Of a DNA stretch of 64,000 bases, positions 1 through 8,486 are shown one piece after another. The stretch lies in NCBI RefSeq assembly GCF_041431415.1, contig NZ_CP107845.1, positions 3,038,001 to 3,102,000 of the forward strand, given 5' to 3'. How positions within the stretch are numbered: the stretch's first letter is position 1; each line of letters starts with the position of its first letter. Both the position numbers and the translations under genes were made by a program. Source of the DNA: Streptomyces sp. NBC_00513. GTDB taxonomy: Bacteria; Actinomycetota; Actinomycetes; Streptomycetales; Streptomycetaceae. The notes beneath the pieces were generated by a model. The model was not told the origin of the DNA and ran no database searches. It saw only the letters and a list, made by a program, of their open reading frames with translations.

Positions 1-375
1 GGCGCCCCGGAGTTCGACCGGGACCTCGCGGGCGGGCCCGTACCGGGCGGGCAGCGTCTTCTCGCAGCGCGCCCCGACGAGGGCGAAGCGGCCCCCGTCT
101 GCGGATTCGATCGAGGCGTGGCCGTCCCGGGGCAGGTACGCGAAGTCGGTGACCGCGCGGAACACGCTCGCGCGGCCGCGCAGCGCGAAGACCCGTTCAG
201 GGGTCCGGTCCGTCGCGGCGCCGAGGGCGGCGGGCTCGGCGCACCGCACCACGCACCCTCCCGCCAGCGGGAGGACGATCCACTCGTGGTCACCGCACGC
301 GTGTGCGTGCGTCTCGCCCGGGGCGAGTTCCACCACCCGCAGCGCGGTCAGCGTCATGTCGTGCGACACGGTCAC
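1..375 (-). CDS. iolB: 5-deoxy-glucuronate isomerase, partial (3' end outside window)
   Basis: Cupin-type isomerase of myo-inositol catabolism, converting 5-deoxy-glucuronate to 5-dehydro-2-deoxy-gluconate, the substrate of the kinase encoded just upstream. The visible 125 residues carry the family's first cupin half: RVVELAPGETHAHACGDHEW, then LPLAGGCVV and FAYLPRDG. The gene runs off the left edge. I place the start at the GTG of a GTGA overlap with the iolC stop; a second GTG at 379-381 is possible. As read, the N-terminus is about 20 residues shorter than I expect for the family. It is co-transcribed with iolC. Identity rests on motif recognition plus context, and is fairly secure. Confidence 0.75.
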   Translation of the reverse strand, partial: MTVSHDMTLTALRVVELAPGETHAHACGDHEWIVLPLAGGCVVRCAEPAALGAATDRTPERVFALRGRASVFRAVTDFAYLPRDGHASIESADGGRFALVGARCEKTLPARYGPAREVPVELRGA

Positions 376-1343
376 CGCCACGATCCCAGCACCTCCTCGA
401 CCTCTTCGGCGTACGGCATGGCCGTGGAGCAGGCCAGTCGCGAGGCCACGATGGCCCCGGCCGCGTTCGCGTACCGCAGCACCTGTTCCAGCTTCCACCC
501 GGCGAGCAGCCCGTGGCACAGCGCGCCGCCGAACGCGTCGCCCGCGCCGAGGCCGTTCACCACCTCCACGGCGACCGGCGGCAGTTCGACGGCGGTCCCG
601 TCCCGGTGGACGGCCAGGACGCCGGCGGGGCCGCGTTTGACGACGGCCAGTTCCACGCCGGCCGCCAGCAGTGCCCGGGCGGCGGCGTACGGCTCGCTCT
701 CGCCGGTGGCGATCTCGCACTCCGCGGTGTTCCCGACGGCCACCGTCGCGAGCGCCAGGGCGCGTTCGTACCAGGGCCCCGGTTCCCCCTCCCACAGCAT
801 CGGCCGCCAGTCCAGGTCGAAGACGGTCGTCCCGGACTTCGAGCGGGCCTCCAGCGCCGCCAGGGTCGCGCTCCGGCTCGGCTCCGCGCTCAGGCCCGTC
901 CCCGTCATCCAGAACACCCGGGCCGCGCGTACGGCCGCCAGGTCCACCTCGTCGGGTGCGATCTCCAGGTCGGGGGCCTTGGGGAGCCGGTAGAAGTACA
1001 GCGGGAAGTGGTCGGGCGGGAAGATCTCGCAGAAGGTGACGGGCGTCGGGTACGCGGCGACCTCGGTCGCCCAGCGGTCGTCCACGCCGAACCCCCGCAG
1101 CTCGGCCCGCAGGTACGCCCCGAAGGGGTCCGCACCGGTGCGGGTGATCACCGCCACCCGCCGCCCCAACCGGGCCGCCGCCACGGCGACGTTGCTCGGG
1201 GAGCCGCCGAGGAACTTGCCGAAGGCGTCGACCTCGGCGAGCGGTACCCCCGTTCTCAGCGGGTAGAGATCCACCCCGATCCGGCCCATCGTGATCAGGT
1301 CGAACGCGGACCCCTCCGCGGCGTTCACCGGCACGTCCGTCAC
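372..1343 (-). CDS. iolC: 5-dehydro-2-deoxygluconokinase (PfkB family)
   Basis: Sugar kinase of the inositol pathway that phosphorylates 5-dehydro-2-deoxy-gluconate. About 323 residues, normal for the family. The N-terminal PfkB signature GGSPSNVAVAAARLGR and the C-terminal ATP/catalytic signature NGLGAGDAFGGALCHGL, with its catalytic Asp, are both present. The chosen GTG lies next to AGGAG at 1346-1350; an in-frame GTG at 1334 has better spacing to that site and is a real alternative. The gene overlaps the start of iolB and is divergent from the IolE-like gene, with about 66 bases between the two starts that must hold both promoters. Confidence 0.9.
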   Translation of the reverse strand: MTDVPVNAAEGSAFDLITMGRIGVDLYPLRTGVPLAEVDAFGKFLGGSPSNVAVAAARLGRRVAVITRTGADPFGAYLRAELRGFGVDDRWATEVAAYPTPVTFCEIFPPDHFPLYFYRLPKAPDLEIAPDEVDLAAVRAARVFWMTGTGLSAEPSRSATLAALEARSKSGTTVFDLDWRPMLWEGEPGPWYERALALATVAVGNTAECEIATGESEPYAAARALLAAGVELAVVKRGPAGVLAVHRDGTAVELPPVAVEVVNGLGAGDAFGGALCHGLLAGWKLEQVLRYANAAGAIVASRLACSTAMPYAEEVEEVLGSWR

Positions 1344-1409
1344 GTCTCCTCTTTCCCCCGGACCTCTTCTTTCCCGTCCCGTCGAGCCTCGCACCCTAAG
1401 GTGGCCGCC

Positions 1410-2324
1410 ATGACGTCCTCCCCGCCCACGTTGACCCGTATCCGTGTCGGTTCGGCTCCGGACTCCTGGGGTGTCTGGTTCCCCGAGGATCCCCGGCAGA
1501 CCCCCTGGGACCGCTTCCTCGACGAGGTCGCGGACGCCGGGTACGAGTGGATCGAACTCGGCCCGTACGGCTACCTGCCCACCGATCCCGTCCGTCTCGC
1601 GGAGGAGACGGCCGGGCGCGGCCTGCGGGTGTCCGCGGGCACCGTCTTCACCGGACTCCATCACGGCCCCGCCGTCTGGGAGGAGACCTGGGAGCACGTG
1701 TCGCGGATCGCGGCGCTCACCCGGGACATGGGCGCGGCCCATCTCGTCGTCATCCCCTCGTTCTGGCGCGACGACAAGACCGGCGAGGTGCTGGAGGACC
1801 GCACGCTGACGCCCGGTCAATGGCGTGATCTGGCCGCCCAGACGGAGCGGCTGGGGCGGGAGGTCCGGGACCGCTACGGGTTGCGGATCGTCGTCCACCC
1901 GCACGCCGACACGCACATCGACACCCCGGAGAACGTCGCCCGGTTCCTCGACGCGACGGATCCCGCGCTGGTCTCCCTCTGCCTGGACACGGGGCACTAC
2001 GCGTACTGCGGCGGGGACAGCGTCCGGGCCATCGAGACCTTCGGGGAGCGGATCGGCTACCTGCATCTGAAGCAGGTGGATCCGGCGGTCCTCGCCGAGG
2101 TCGTGGCGCAGGGGCTGCCCTTCGGGCCGGCCGTCGCCCGCGGGGTGATGTGCGAGCCGCCCTCGGGGGTGCCCGCGCTGGAGCCGGTGCTGGCGGCGGC
2201 GCAGGCCCTCGACGTGGACCTGTTCGCGATCGTCGAGCAGGACATGTACCCGTGTTCGCCGGACCGGCCGCTGCCGATCGCCCGCCGGACCCGCTCCCAC
2301 CTGCGCTCCTGTGGCGCGCGCTGA
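1410..2324 (+). CDS. TIM-barrel sugar isomerase/dehydratase, IolE-like
   Basis: Xylose-isomerase-like TIM barrel protein of 304 residues. The start region GSAPDSWGVWFP resembles inosose dehydratase (IolE), and the metal-ligand landmarks of the family are visible: WIELGPYG early, IVVHPHADTH mid, SLCLDTGHYAYCGGD, and YLHLKQVD late. Placed between iolC and iolG, it most likely acts on scyllo-inosose or another keto-inositol; whether it is a dehydratase (iolE) or an isomerase (iolI) cannot be settled from sequence alone, so no symbol is given. ATG start at 1410. The following gene begins 36 bases after its stop, so they are probably one transcript. Confidence 0.8.
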   Translation: MTSSPPTLTRIRVGSAPDSWGVWFPEDPRQTPWDRFLDEVADAGYEWIELGPYGYLPTDPVRLAEETAGRGLRVSAGTVFTGLHHGPAVWEETWEHVSRIAALTRDMGAAHLVVIPSFWRDDKTGEVLEDRTLTPGQWRDLAAQTERLGREVRDRYGLRIVVHPHADTHIDTPENVARFLDATDPALVSLCLDTGHYAYCGGDSVRAIETFGERIGYLHLKQVDPAVLAEVVAQGLPFGPAVARGVMCEPPSGVPALEPVLAAAQALDVDLFAIVEQDMYPCSPDRPLPIARRTRSHLRSCGAR

Positions 2325-2353
2325 CCCTTTGAGAGGCTGACCCTTTTGAGAGG
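2320..2353 (+). repeat. Tandem duplication spanning a stop codon and ribosome-binding site
   Basis: The 17-base block GCTGACCCTTTGAGAGG is followed directly by an almost identical copy with one extra T, the two sharing one G. The first copy contains the stop codon of the IolE-like gene, the second supplies the GAGAGG Shine-Dalgarno sequence of iolG. Confidence 0.85.
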
Positions 2354-2360
2354 ATGCGAC

Positions 2361-3374
2361 ATGACCGACTCGCTCGGCATCGCCGTGATCGGCACCGGGA
2401 GGATGGGCGCCGACCACGTCCGTCGCATCGGCCGGACGGTCGGTGGGGCCCACGTGGTGGCGGTGGCGGACCCGGACGGCGACCGCGTCAAGGAGGTCGC
2501 GGGCGGCCTGGTCGGCGCGAGCGCGCACACCGACGCGGAGGCCGCCATCGCCGCGCCCGGTGTGGACGCCGTGCTGATCGCCTCCCCCGGTCCGGCGCAC
2601 GAGGAGGCGATCCTGCACGCCCTGCGGCGGGGGTTGCCGGTGCTGTGCGAGAAGCCGCTGACCCCCGATCCGGCGGGCGCGCTGCGGATCATGGAGGCCG
2701 AGCAGCGGTTGGGCCGCAGGCTGGTCCAGGTCGGTTTCATGCGGCGCCACGACGCCGAGTACGAGCGGCTGAAGGAACTGCTGGACTCGGGCGGGATCGG
2801 GCGGCCGCTGTTCCTGCACTGCCGGCACCGCAACGCCTCCTCGCCGTCCTTCTTCACCAGCGACATGCTGATCAGTGATTCCGTGGTGCACGAGGTGGAC
2901 GCGGCCCGCTGGCTGCTGGGCCAGGAGGTCACGGCGGTGACCGTCCTGTCCCCCACCCCTTCGGCGGCTGCTCCGCCCGGGCTGAGCGACCCGCGCTTCG
3001 TGCTGTTCGAGACGTCCGGTGGCACCGTGGTGGACGTGGAGATCTTCGTCAACTGCGGCTTCGGCTATCAGGTCCGGTGCGAGGCGGTCGGCGAGTCCGG
3101 CAGTGCCCGGATCGGTGACGGCCACGCGATGGTCGTGGAGTCGGCCGGCCGGTGGGGTGGGGAGATCACCCAGGACTTCACCACCCGGTTCGCCGACGCG
3201 TACGACCGGCAGCTGCGGCGGTGGGTGGCCGCCGCCGCGCGGGGCGGCGTGGCCGGGCCCGACGCGTGGGACGGGTACGCGGCGGCCGCGGTGTCCGAGG
3301 CGGGGCTCGCCGCGGGGCGCGGCGGGGTGCGGACGCCGGTGGAGTTGGTGGAGCGGCCCCCGCTGTACCGCTGA
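2361..3374 (+). CDS. iolG: Inositol 2-dehydrogenase, Gfo/Idh/MocA family
   Basis: NAD-dependent oxidoreductase that starts inositol breakdown by making scyllo-inosose. 337 residues. The Rossmann fingerprint [12 protein letters not shown] opens the protein, EKPL marks the catalytic-site loop near residue 97, and [15 protein letters not shown] carries the Asp and His expected in the active site of this family. The start at 2361 is preceded by GAGAGG at good spacing; an in-frame TTG at 2346 is less likely. Downstream lies a strong hairpin, so this probably ends the transcript begun by the IolE-like gene. Substrate is inferred from the neighbouring iol genes. Confidence 0.85.
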   Translation: MTDSLGIAVIGTGRMGADHVRRIGRTVGGAHVVAVADPDGDRVKEVAGGLVGASAHTDAEAAIAAPGVDAVLIASPGPAHEEAILHALRRGLPVLCEKPLTPDPAGALRIMEAEQRLGRRLVQVGFMRRHDAEYERLKELLDSGGIGRPLFLHCRHRNASSPSFFTSDMLISDSVVHEVDAARWLLGQEVTAVTVLSPTPSAAAPPGLSDPRFVLFETSGGTVVDVEIFVNCGFGYQVRCEAVGESGSARIGDGHAMVVESAGRWGGEITQDFTTRFADAYDRQLRRWVAAAARGGVAGPDAWDGYAAAAVSEAGLAAGRGGVRTPVELVERPPLYR

Positions 3375-3465
3375 CCCCGCGCCGCCGACCCCGCACCGCC
3401 GACGTCGCGCAGCTGACCGGTGTGGCGCCGGCCGCCGCGCCGTTGACCGGTCATTTCATCCCACT

Positions 3466-3497
3466 CGACCCCCGTGTCGTATCTGTCACGGGGGTCG
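3466..3497 (+). terminator. Terminator hairpin after iolG
   Basis: Perfect 11-base stem (CGACCCCCGTG with its complement) around a 10-base loop, without a clear T tract. The rest of the 304 bases between iolG and the next gene holds no convincing coding sequence; the only other structure seen is a short inverted repeat AGTGA-TCG-TCACT at 3599-3611 upstream of the HTH gene. Confidence 0.75.
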
Positions 3498-3678
3498 CCC
3501 TTGTGTCACGCATATCCGGATTTCGCGGGTTTTCCGTCACAGGGGCGCGACAGCCCCTCCCCGGCGCTCACTCGGCGTCGTTCTTCGGGCACAACCCGAG
3601 TGATCGTCACTGTCCACGCGCCGGCTCCCCCGACGGCCTCCCGGCCGGCCCCGCGGCGTGGACAAGGAGGTGTCGTCG

Positions 3679-3879
3679 ATGAGCGACCGACAGCTGTGGT
3701 CGTACAAGGAGATCGCCGCGCACATCCGGGTCCAGCCGGACACCGTGCGCTCCTACCGCAAGCACGGACTGCTCCCGGCCCCGGACCACGTGGAGGGCGG
3801 CAAGCCCTATTGGTACGCCGACACCATCCGCGCCTGGGTGGCCCGGCGGCCCGGCAACCGGGGGCGACGCGAGGACTGA
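3679..3879 (+). CDS. Small BldC/AlpA-like helix-turn-helix protein
   Basis: A 66-residue protein consisting of little more than a MerR/excisionase-type winged HTH: WSYKEIAAHIRVQPDTVRSY is the HTH, and GGKPYWYADTIRAWVARRPG matches the wing and the closing helix of BldC/AlpA-type proteins. No effector domain or metal-binding cysteines are present, so it is not a copper sensor of the CsoR or CueR type. The start is fixed by AAGGAGG at 3664-3670. It stands about 130 bases upstream of copZ with a CsoR-type box between, so it is probably a separate transcription unit. No phage genes accompany it. Target unknown. Confidence 0.8.
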   Translation: MSDRQLWSYKEIAAHIRVQPDTVRSYRKHGLLPAPDHVEGGKPYWYADTIRAWVARRPGNRGRRED

Positions 3880-3912
3880 AACGGTCGACGGAGGTCGAGA
3901 ACACTCGCGTCA

Positions 3913-3929
3913 ATACCCCCTAGGGGTAT
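3913..3929 (+). promoter_or_regulatory. CsoR-type copper operator upstream of copZ
   Basis: ATACCCC-CTA-GGGGTAT: a perfect seven-base inverted repeat with three-base centre, about 80 bases before the copZ start. It fits the G-tract palindrome bound by actinobacterial CsoR repressors. No csoR gene is in the window, so the repressor would act in trans. Confidence 0.75.
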
Positions 3930-4009
3930 AGCCTCGAAGTGACGGGAGCACGGTGGAGTACACGCCGCCGCTTCCGGCGACCGCACACGCCCCCGATGAG
4001 GAGAACGAC

Positions 4010-4243
4010 ATGAGCGCCGAGACGGACACCCAGACCACCACCGTCTACCGGGTGACCGGCATGACCTGCGGGCACTGCGAGGGCGCGGTGACCGGCGAGC
4101 TCACCACCCTGCCGGGCGTGACCTCCGTCAAGGCCGTCGCCGCCACCGGCGAGGTCACGGTGATCTCGACCGCCCCCCTCGACGAGGACGCCGTGCGCGC
4201 CGCCGTGGACGAGGCCGGCTACGAGCTCGCCGGTCAGGCCTGA
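4010..4243 (+). CDS. copZ: Copper chaperone, heavy-metal-associated domain
   Basis: A 77-residue single HMA domain: VTGMTCGHCEGAV places the two copper-binding cysteines at 20 and 23, and the rest (LPGVTSVKA, AVDEAGYEL) follows the ferredoxin-like fold of CopZ. It is expected to carry Cu(I) in the cytoplasm and hand it to the P-type ATPase encoded 90 bases downstream. The start at 4010 has a GAGGAGA ribosome site; the reading frame is open further upstream but without a comparable site. The palindrome at 3913-3929 suggests induction by copper through CsoR. Confidence 0.9.
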   Translation: MSAETDTQTTTVYRVTGMTCGHCEGAVTGELTTLPGVTSVKAVAATGEVTVISTAPLDEDAVRAAVDEAGYELAGQA

Positions 4244-4333
4244 GCCCCACACCTCCCTCGGCAACACCCGCCGGGTCGTACCGGCCGACTCATACCGGAC
4301 CCGTACGACCCGGCCCTCCCCCCGGAGCCGGAC

Positions 4334-6619
4334 ATGAGCGGCAGCACAGTGCACGACGGACCCGCGACAGCGGCCGACACCACCGAGACCGAACTGACCA
4401 TCGGCGGCATGACCTGCGCCTCCTGCGCGGCCCGCATCGAGAAGAAGCTGAACCGGATGGACGGGGTCACCGCCACGGTGAACTACGCCACCGAGAAGGC
4501 GAAGGTCTCGTACGCGGGTGACGTACGGGTGGCCGACCTGATCGCGACGGTGGTCAGGACCGGTTACACCGCCCAGGAGCCCCCGCCCCCGGAGCCGGTT
4601 CCGACGGCCGCCCCGACGGCGACGGAATCCGCCGGGCGGACCGCGCCCGACCCCGAGCTGTCGGCCCTGCGCCAACGACTCCTGGTGTCCGTCGCCCTGT
4701 CCCTGCCCGTGGTGCTGCTCGCCATGGTCCCCGCCCTCCAGTTCGACAACTGGCAGTGGCTCTCGCTCACCCTGGCCGCCCCCGTGGTCGTCTGGGGCGG
4801 CTTCCCCTTCCACAAGGCCGCCTGGACCAACGCCCGGCACGGTGCGGCCACCATGGACACCCTGGTCTCGGTCGGCACCCTGGCCGCCTTCGCCTGGTCG
4901 TTGTGGGCCCTGTTCTTCGGGCACGCCGGCATGCCCGGCATGCGCCACGGCTTCGACGTCACCATCTCGCGCACGGACGGCTCCTCCGCGATCTATCTGG
5001 AGGTCGCCGCCGGGGTCGTCTCCTTCATCCTGCTCGGCCGCTACCTGGAGGCCCGCTCGAAGCGGAAGGCGGGCGCCGCCCTGCGGGCCCTGCTCGAACT
5101 CGGCGCCAAGGACGTGGCCGTGCTGCGCGGGGGCGCCGAGGTGCGGATCCCGGTGGGCGCGCTCGTGGTGGGCGACCGGTTCGTCGTCCGGCCCGGCGAG
5201 AAGATCGCCACCGACGGCACCGTCGTCGAGGGCGCGTCCGCCGTGGACGCGTCGATGCTGACCGGCGAGTCCGTGCCCGTGGACGTCGGGGTCGGCGACG
5301 CCGTCACCGGCGCCACCGTCAACACCTCCGGGCGCCTGGTCGTCGAGGCCGGCCGGATCGGCTCCGACACCCAGCTCGCCCGTATGGCGAGGCTGGTCGA
5401 GGACGCACAGAACGGCAAGGCCGAGGTACAACGACTGGCCGACCGGGTCTCCGGGATCTTCGTGCCGATCGTCCTGCTGCTCGCCCTCGGCACCTGGGTG
5501 ACCTGGCTGCTCGTCACCGACGACCCGACCGCCGCCTTCGGCGCCGCCGTGGCCGTCCTGATCATCGCCTGCCCGTGCGCGCTCGGCCTGGCCACCCCGA
5601 CCGCCCTGATGGTCGGCACCGGGCGCGGAGCCCAGCTCGGCATCCTGATCAAGGGCCCCGAGGTGCTGGAGTCCACCCGCCGGGTGGACACCGTCGTCCT
5701 CGACAAGACCGGCACGGTCACCACCGGCCGGATGACCCTGTCCGGCGTGCACGCCGCCGAGGGCACCACCGAGGAGGAACTGCTGCGCCTGGCCGGTTCG
5801 TTGGAGCACGCCTCCGAGCACCCGATCGCCCGCGCCCTGGCCGACGGCGCGGCGCTGCGGGTCGGCGCCCTGCCGGTCCCGGAGGGTTTCGAGAACCTGG
5901 CGGGGCTCGGCGTACGGGGCGTGGTGGACGGACACTCCGTACTGGTGGGCCGGGAGCGGCTGCTGACCGAGCGGGGCATCACCCTGCCGGAGTCGCTGGC
6001 CGGGGCCAGGGCCGCGGCCGAGGCGGCGGGCGCGACGCCGGTGCTGGTCGCCTGGGACGGGACGGCCCGCGGGGTGTTGACCGTGGCCGACGCCGTGAAG
6101 GACACCAGCGCCGAGGCGGTGGCCCGACTGCGCGCGCTCGGCCTCACGCCGATCCTGCTGACCGGCGACAACAAGGCCGTCGCCGAGGCGGTGGCGGCCG
6201 AGGTGGGCATCGACGAGGTGATCGCCGAGGTGCTCCCGCAGGACAAGGTGGACGTGGTCCGACGCCTTCAGGAGCAGGGCCGTACGGTCGCCATGGTGGG
6301 CGACGGGGTCAACGACGCCGCCGCGCTCGCCCGGGCCGACCTGGGTCTGGCGATGGGCACCGGCACCGACGCGGCCATCGAGGCGAGCGACCTGACGCTC
6401 GTACGGGGCGATCTGCGGGTGGCGGCGGACGCGATCCGACTGTCCCGCAGGACCCTGGCCACCATCAAGGGCAACCTGTTCTGGGCCTTCGGATACAACG
6501 TGGCGGCGCTGCCGCTGGCGGCGGCCGGCCTGCTCAACCCCATGATCGCCGGTGCGGCGATGGCCTTCTCTTCGGTGTTCGTGGTGACGAACAGCCTCCG
6601 GTTGCGGTCGTTCCGATAG
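4334..6619 (+). CDS. copA: Copper-translocating P1B-type ATPase
   Basis: Inner-membrane Cu(I) exporter of 761 residues. In order: an N-terminal HMA domain with [13 protein letters not shown] (Cys 28 and 31); paired membrane helices; the actuator loop with TGES; the metal-binding CPC motif in a membrane helix (residues 413-415, [13 protein letters not shown]); the phosphorylated Asp 457 in DKTGTVTTG; the SEHPIARAL His-Pro signature; and the hinge [16 protein letters not shown]. All catalytic residues of a Cu+ P1B-1 pump are present. It is probably transcribed with copZ from the CsoR-type promoter. A membrane-proximal Met/His-rich extracellular stretch ([10 protein letters not shown]) may help copper release. 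Confidence 0.95.
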   Translation: MSGSTVHDGPATAADTTETELTIGGMTCASCAARIEKKLNRMDGVTATVNYATEKAKVSYAGDVRVADLIATVVRTGYTAQEPPPPEPVPTAAPTATESAGRTAPDPELSALRQRLLVSVALSLPVVLLAMVPALQFDNWQWLSLTLAAPVVVWGGFPFHKAAWTNARHGAATMDTLVSVGTLAAFAWSLWALFFGHAGMPGMRHGFDVTISRTDGSSAIYLEVAAGVVSFILLGRYLEARSKRKAGAALRALLELGAKDVAVLRGGAEVRIPVGALVVGDRFVVRPGEKIATDGTVVEGASAVDASMLTGESVPVDVGVGDAVTGATVNTSGRLVVEAGRIGSDTQLARMARLVEDAQNGKAEVQRLADRVSGIFVPIVLLLALGTWVTWLLVTDDPTAAFGAAVAVLIIACPCALGLATPTALMVGTGRGAQLGILIKGPEVLESTRRVDTVVLDKTGTVTTGRMTLSGVHAAEGTTEEELLRLAGSLEHASEHPIARALADGAALRVGALPVPEGFENLAGLGVRGVVDGHSVLVGRERLLTERGITLPESLAGARAAAEAAGATPVLVAWDGTARGVLTVADAVKDTSAEAVARLRALGLTPILLTGDNKAVAEAVAAEVGIDEVIAEVLPQDKVDVVRRLQEQGRTVAMVGDGVNDAAALARADLGLAMGTGTDAAIEASDLTLVRGDLRVAADAIRLSRRTLATIKGNLFWAFGYNVAALPLAAAGLLNPMIAGAAMAFSSVFVVTNSLRLRSFR

Positions 6620-6699
6620 GGGATCACCTTCGCACCGTGCGCACATCTCCTTCACGGGAGACGCAGATCACAGTGATTCGAACGTAACCATCCGGCGGT

Positions 6700-6985
6700 T
6701 GCACGGGTCTAATGGGGCGGTGCCAGGAACGTCTTGGGGGACGTTCGCGGGGGGTCTTGGGGGACGTCCCGAGGCATCAGCCGGCCGGGACGCGTGCTCA
6801 ACGGGGAGCTTTGAGCGGCCCTCCCGACCCGTACGGGTCCCGGCAAAAGCCCCATTGGAGTGCCCCGACGCGGCACTCCTCGCCGACACCTCGGCTCGGG
6901 TCCCGTGGGGGGAATCCGTTCCGGGGAAAGGAAAGCGCCCCGACCGTCGACCCGTGGGGGGATCGACGGCGGGGCGCTTTTCGTA
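6700..6985 (+). ncRNA. Candidate small RNA converging on citrate synthase
   Basis: The 393 bases between copA and citrate synthase hold no credible gene: the open frame there has random third-base composition. They do hold RNA-like structure: a 7-base stem GAACGTC/GACGTTC (6727-6746), a 14-base direct repeat GTCTTGGGGGACGT (6731-6744 and 6754-6767), a 10-base palindrome GGGACGTCCC, and a terminal hairpin followed by TTTT on the plus strand. I recall a reported sRNA beside citA in S. coelicolor (scr2736), not checked. Ends are guesses and no clear promoter was recognised. Confidence 0.35.
6932..6981. terminator. Bidirectional terminator between citA and the plus-strand intergenic region
   Basis: Stem of AAAGCGCCCCG (6932-6942) with CGGGGCGCTTT (6970-6980), extended inward by CCGTCGA/TCGACGG past one bulged A. 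On the plus strand it ends in TTTT; on the minus strand it lies about 30 bases past the citrate synthase stop. Confidence 0.85.
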
Positions 6986-7012
6986 CGCGTTCGCGCGGCT
7001 CTTGACCTCGGG

Positions 7013-8302
7013 TCAGCGGGCCTCGACCGGAACGAAGTCGCGCAGGACCTCGCCGGTGTAGATCTGGCGCGGACGGCCGATGCGGGAGCCGGGCTCCTTG
7101 ATCATCTCGTGCCACTGGGCGATCCAGCCGGGAAGGCGGCCGATCGCGAAGAGCACGGTGAACATCTCGGTCGGGAAGCCCATGGCCCGGTAGATCAGGC
7201 CGGTGTAGAAGTCCACGTTCGGGTAGAGGTTGCGCTCGACGAAGTACTCGTCGGCCAGCGCGTGCTCTTCCAGCTTGAGCGCGATGTCGAGCAGCTCGTC
7301 GCTCTTGCCGAGCGCCGAGAGGACATCGTGGGCCGCCGCCTTGATGATCTTCGCCCGGGGGTCGAAGCTCTTGTAGACGCGGTGCCCGAAGCCCATGAGG
7401 CGGACGCCGTCTTCCTTGTTCTTCACCTTGCGGATGAAGGCGTCGACGTCGCCGCCGTCGTTCTTGATGCCTTCCAGCATCTCCAGAACGGACTGATTGG
7501 CGCCACCGTGCAGCGGACCCCACAGGGCCGAGATGCCGGCGGAGATCGAGGCGAACATGTTCGCCTGCGAGGAGCCGACCAGACGCACGGTGGAGGTCGA
7601 ACAGTTCTGCTCGTGGTCCGCGTGCAGGATCAGCAGCTTGTCGAGCGCCGACACCACGACCGGGTCCAGGTCGTACTCCTGGGCCGGCACGGAGAAGGTC
7701 ATGCGCAGGAAGTTCTCGACGTAGCCGAGGTCGTTGCGCGGGTAGACCACGGGGTGGCCGACCGACTTCTTGTACGCGTACGCGGCGATCGTCGGGAGCT
7801 TGGCCAGCAGCCGGATCGTCGAGAGGTGGCGCTGCTTCTCGTCGAACGGGTTGTGGCTGTCCTGGTAGAACGTCGACAGTGCGCTGACCACGGAGGACAG
7901 CATCGCCATCGGGTGCGCGTCGCGCGGGAAACCGTCGTAGAACCGCTTGACGTCCTCGTGCAGCAGCGTGTGCTGGGTGATCTCGTTGCGGAACGACGCG
8001 AGCTGGTCGACGGTCGGCAGCTCCCCGTTGATCAGCAGGTACGCGACCTCGATGAAGGTCGAACGCTCGGCCAGCTGCTCGATCGGGTAGCCGCGATAAC
8101 GCAGGATTCCCTGCTCGCCGTCGAGGTAGGTAATCGCGGACTTGTAGGCGGCGGTGTTGCCGTAGCCACTGTCCAAGGTGACGAGCCCGGTCTGGGCCCG
8201 CAGCTTCGAGATGTCGAAGCCCTGGTCACCGACGGTGCTCTCGACCACCGGGTAGGTGTATTCACCGTCCGCGTACCGGAGTACTACAGAGTTGTCGCTC
8301 AC
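7013..8302 (-). CDS. gltA: Citrate synthase (type II)
   Basis: Condenses oxaloacetate and acetyl-CoA to citrate, first step of the TCA cycle. 429 residues, the normal length of hexameric bacterial type II enzymes. Catalytic landmarks: ILHADHEQNCSTSTVRLVGS, the histidine in GPLHGGANQ, and MGFGHRVYKSFDPRA with its His and Arg; the C-terminus GRPRQIYTG is typical. Start is a GTG at 8302 with GAGGG upstream. The gene is called citA in Streptomyces literature. It has its own hairpin downstream, and is separated from recD2 upstream by a further hairpin, so it is probably monocistronic. Confidence 0.95.
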   Translation of the reverse strand: MSDNSVVLRYADGEYTYPVVESTVGDQGFDISKLRAQTGLVTLDSGYGNTAAYKSAITYLDGEQGILRYRGYPIEQLAERSTFIEVAYLLINGELPTVDQLASFRNEITQHTLLHEDVKRFYDGFPRDAHPMAMLSSVVSALSTFYQDSHNPFDEKQRHLSTIRLLAKLPTIAAYAYKKSVGHPVVYPRNDLGYVENFLRMTFSVPAQEYDLDPVVVSALDKLLILHADHEQNCSTSTVRLVGSSQANMFASISAGISALWGPLHGGANQSVLEMLEGIKNDGGDVDAFIRKVKNKEDGVRLMGFGHRVYKSFDPRAKIIKAAAHDVLSALGKSDELLDIALKLEEHALADEYFVERNLYPNVDFYTGLIYRAMGFPTEMFTVLFAIGRLPGWIAQWHEMIKEPGSRIGRPRQIYTGEVLRDFVPVEAR

Positions 8303-8407
8303 GTCATCCCTCACCGACGTAGTGCCTCTTCTTCGAGGTGCCCTGACTGCCTCTACCTTCCCCCATTTGGCGCAGGAGAGTGCACTCGGGGTCGGCCTTT
8401 GGTGGCT

Positions 8408-8430
8408 TTGGCGGCACTGAGTGCCGCCAA
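8408..8430 (-). terminator. Hairpin between recD2 and citrate synthase
   Basis: Perfect 10-base stem TTGGCGGCAC-TGA-GTGCCGCCAA located about 55 bases beyond the recD2 stop and about 105 bases before the citrate synthase start. There is no T tract, as is common for Streptomyces terminators, so it is a probable terminator of recD2. Confidence 0.6.
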
Positions 8431-8470
8431 CCTGCTCATCCTGCCCGCTCCGGACTGCGGCGGGAACCCC

Positions 8471-8486
8471 AAATGATCGATCATTT
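8471..8486. repeat. 16-base perfect palindrome at the recD2 stop codon
   Basis: AAATGATCGATCATTT reads identically on both strands and overlaps the recD2 TAA stop (8485-8487). It is strikingly AT-rich against its surroundings and lies about 170 bases upstream of the citrate synthase start, so an operator for citrate synthase is possible; no known consensus was recognised. Confidence 0.6.

Noticed and set aside
303..2324. Long plus-strand frame ahead of the IolE-like gene
   Set aside because: The first 370 residues are antisense to iolC and have the Arg/Pro/Gly-rich composition of a shadow frame.
372..3125. 917-residue minus-strand open frame
   Set aside because: Only the last 323 residues are a real gene (iolC). 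The upstream part is the antisense of two strongly supported plus-strand genes.
6699..7061. 120-residue frame in the copA-citA gap
   Set aside because: Third-base GC is near random, no ribosome site, and it runs through the citA terminator.
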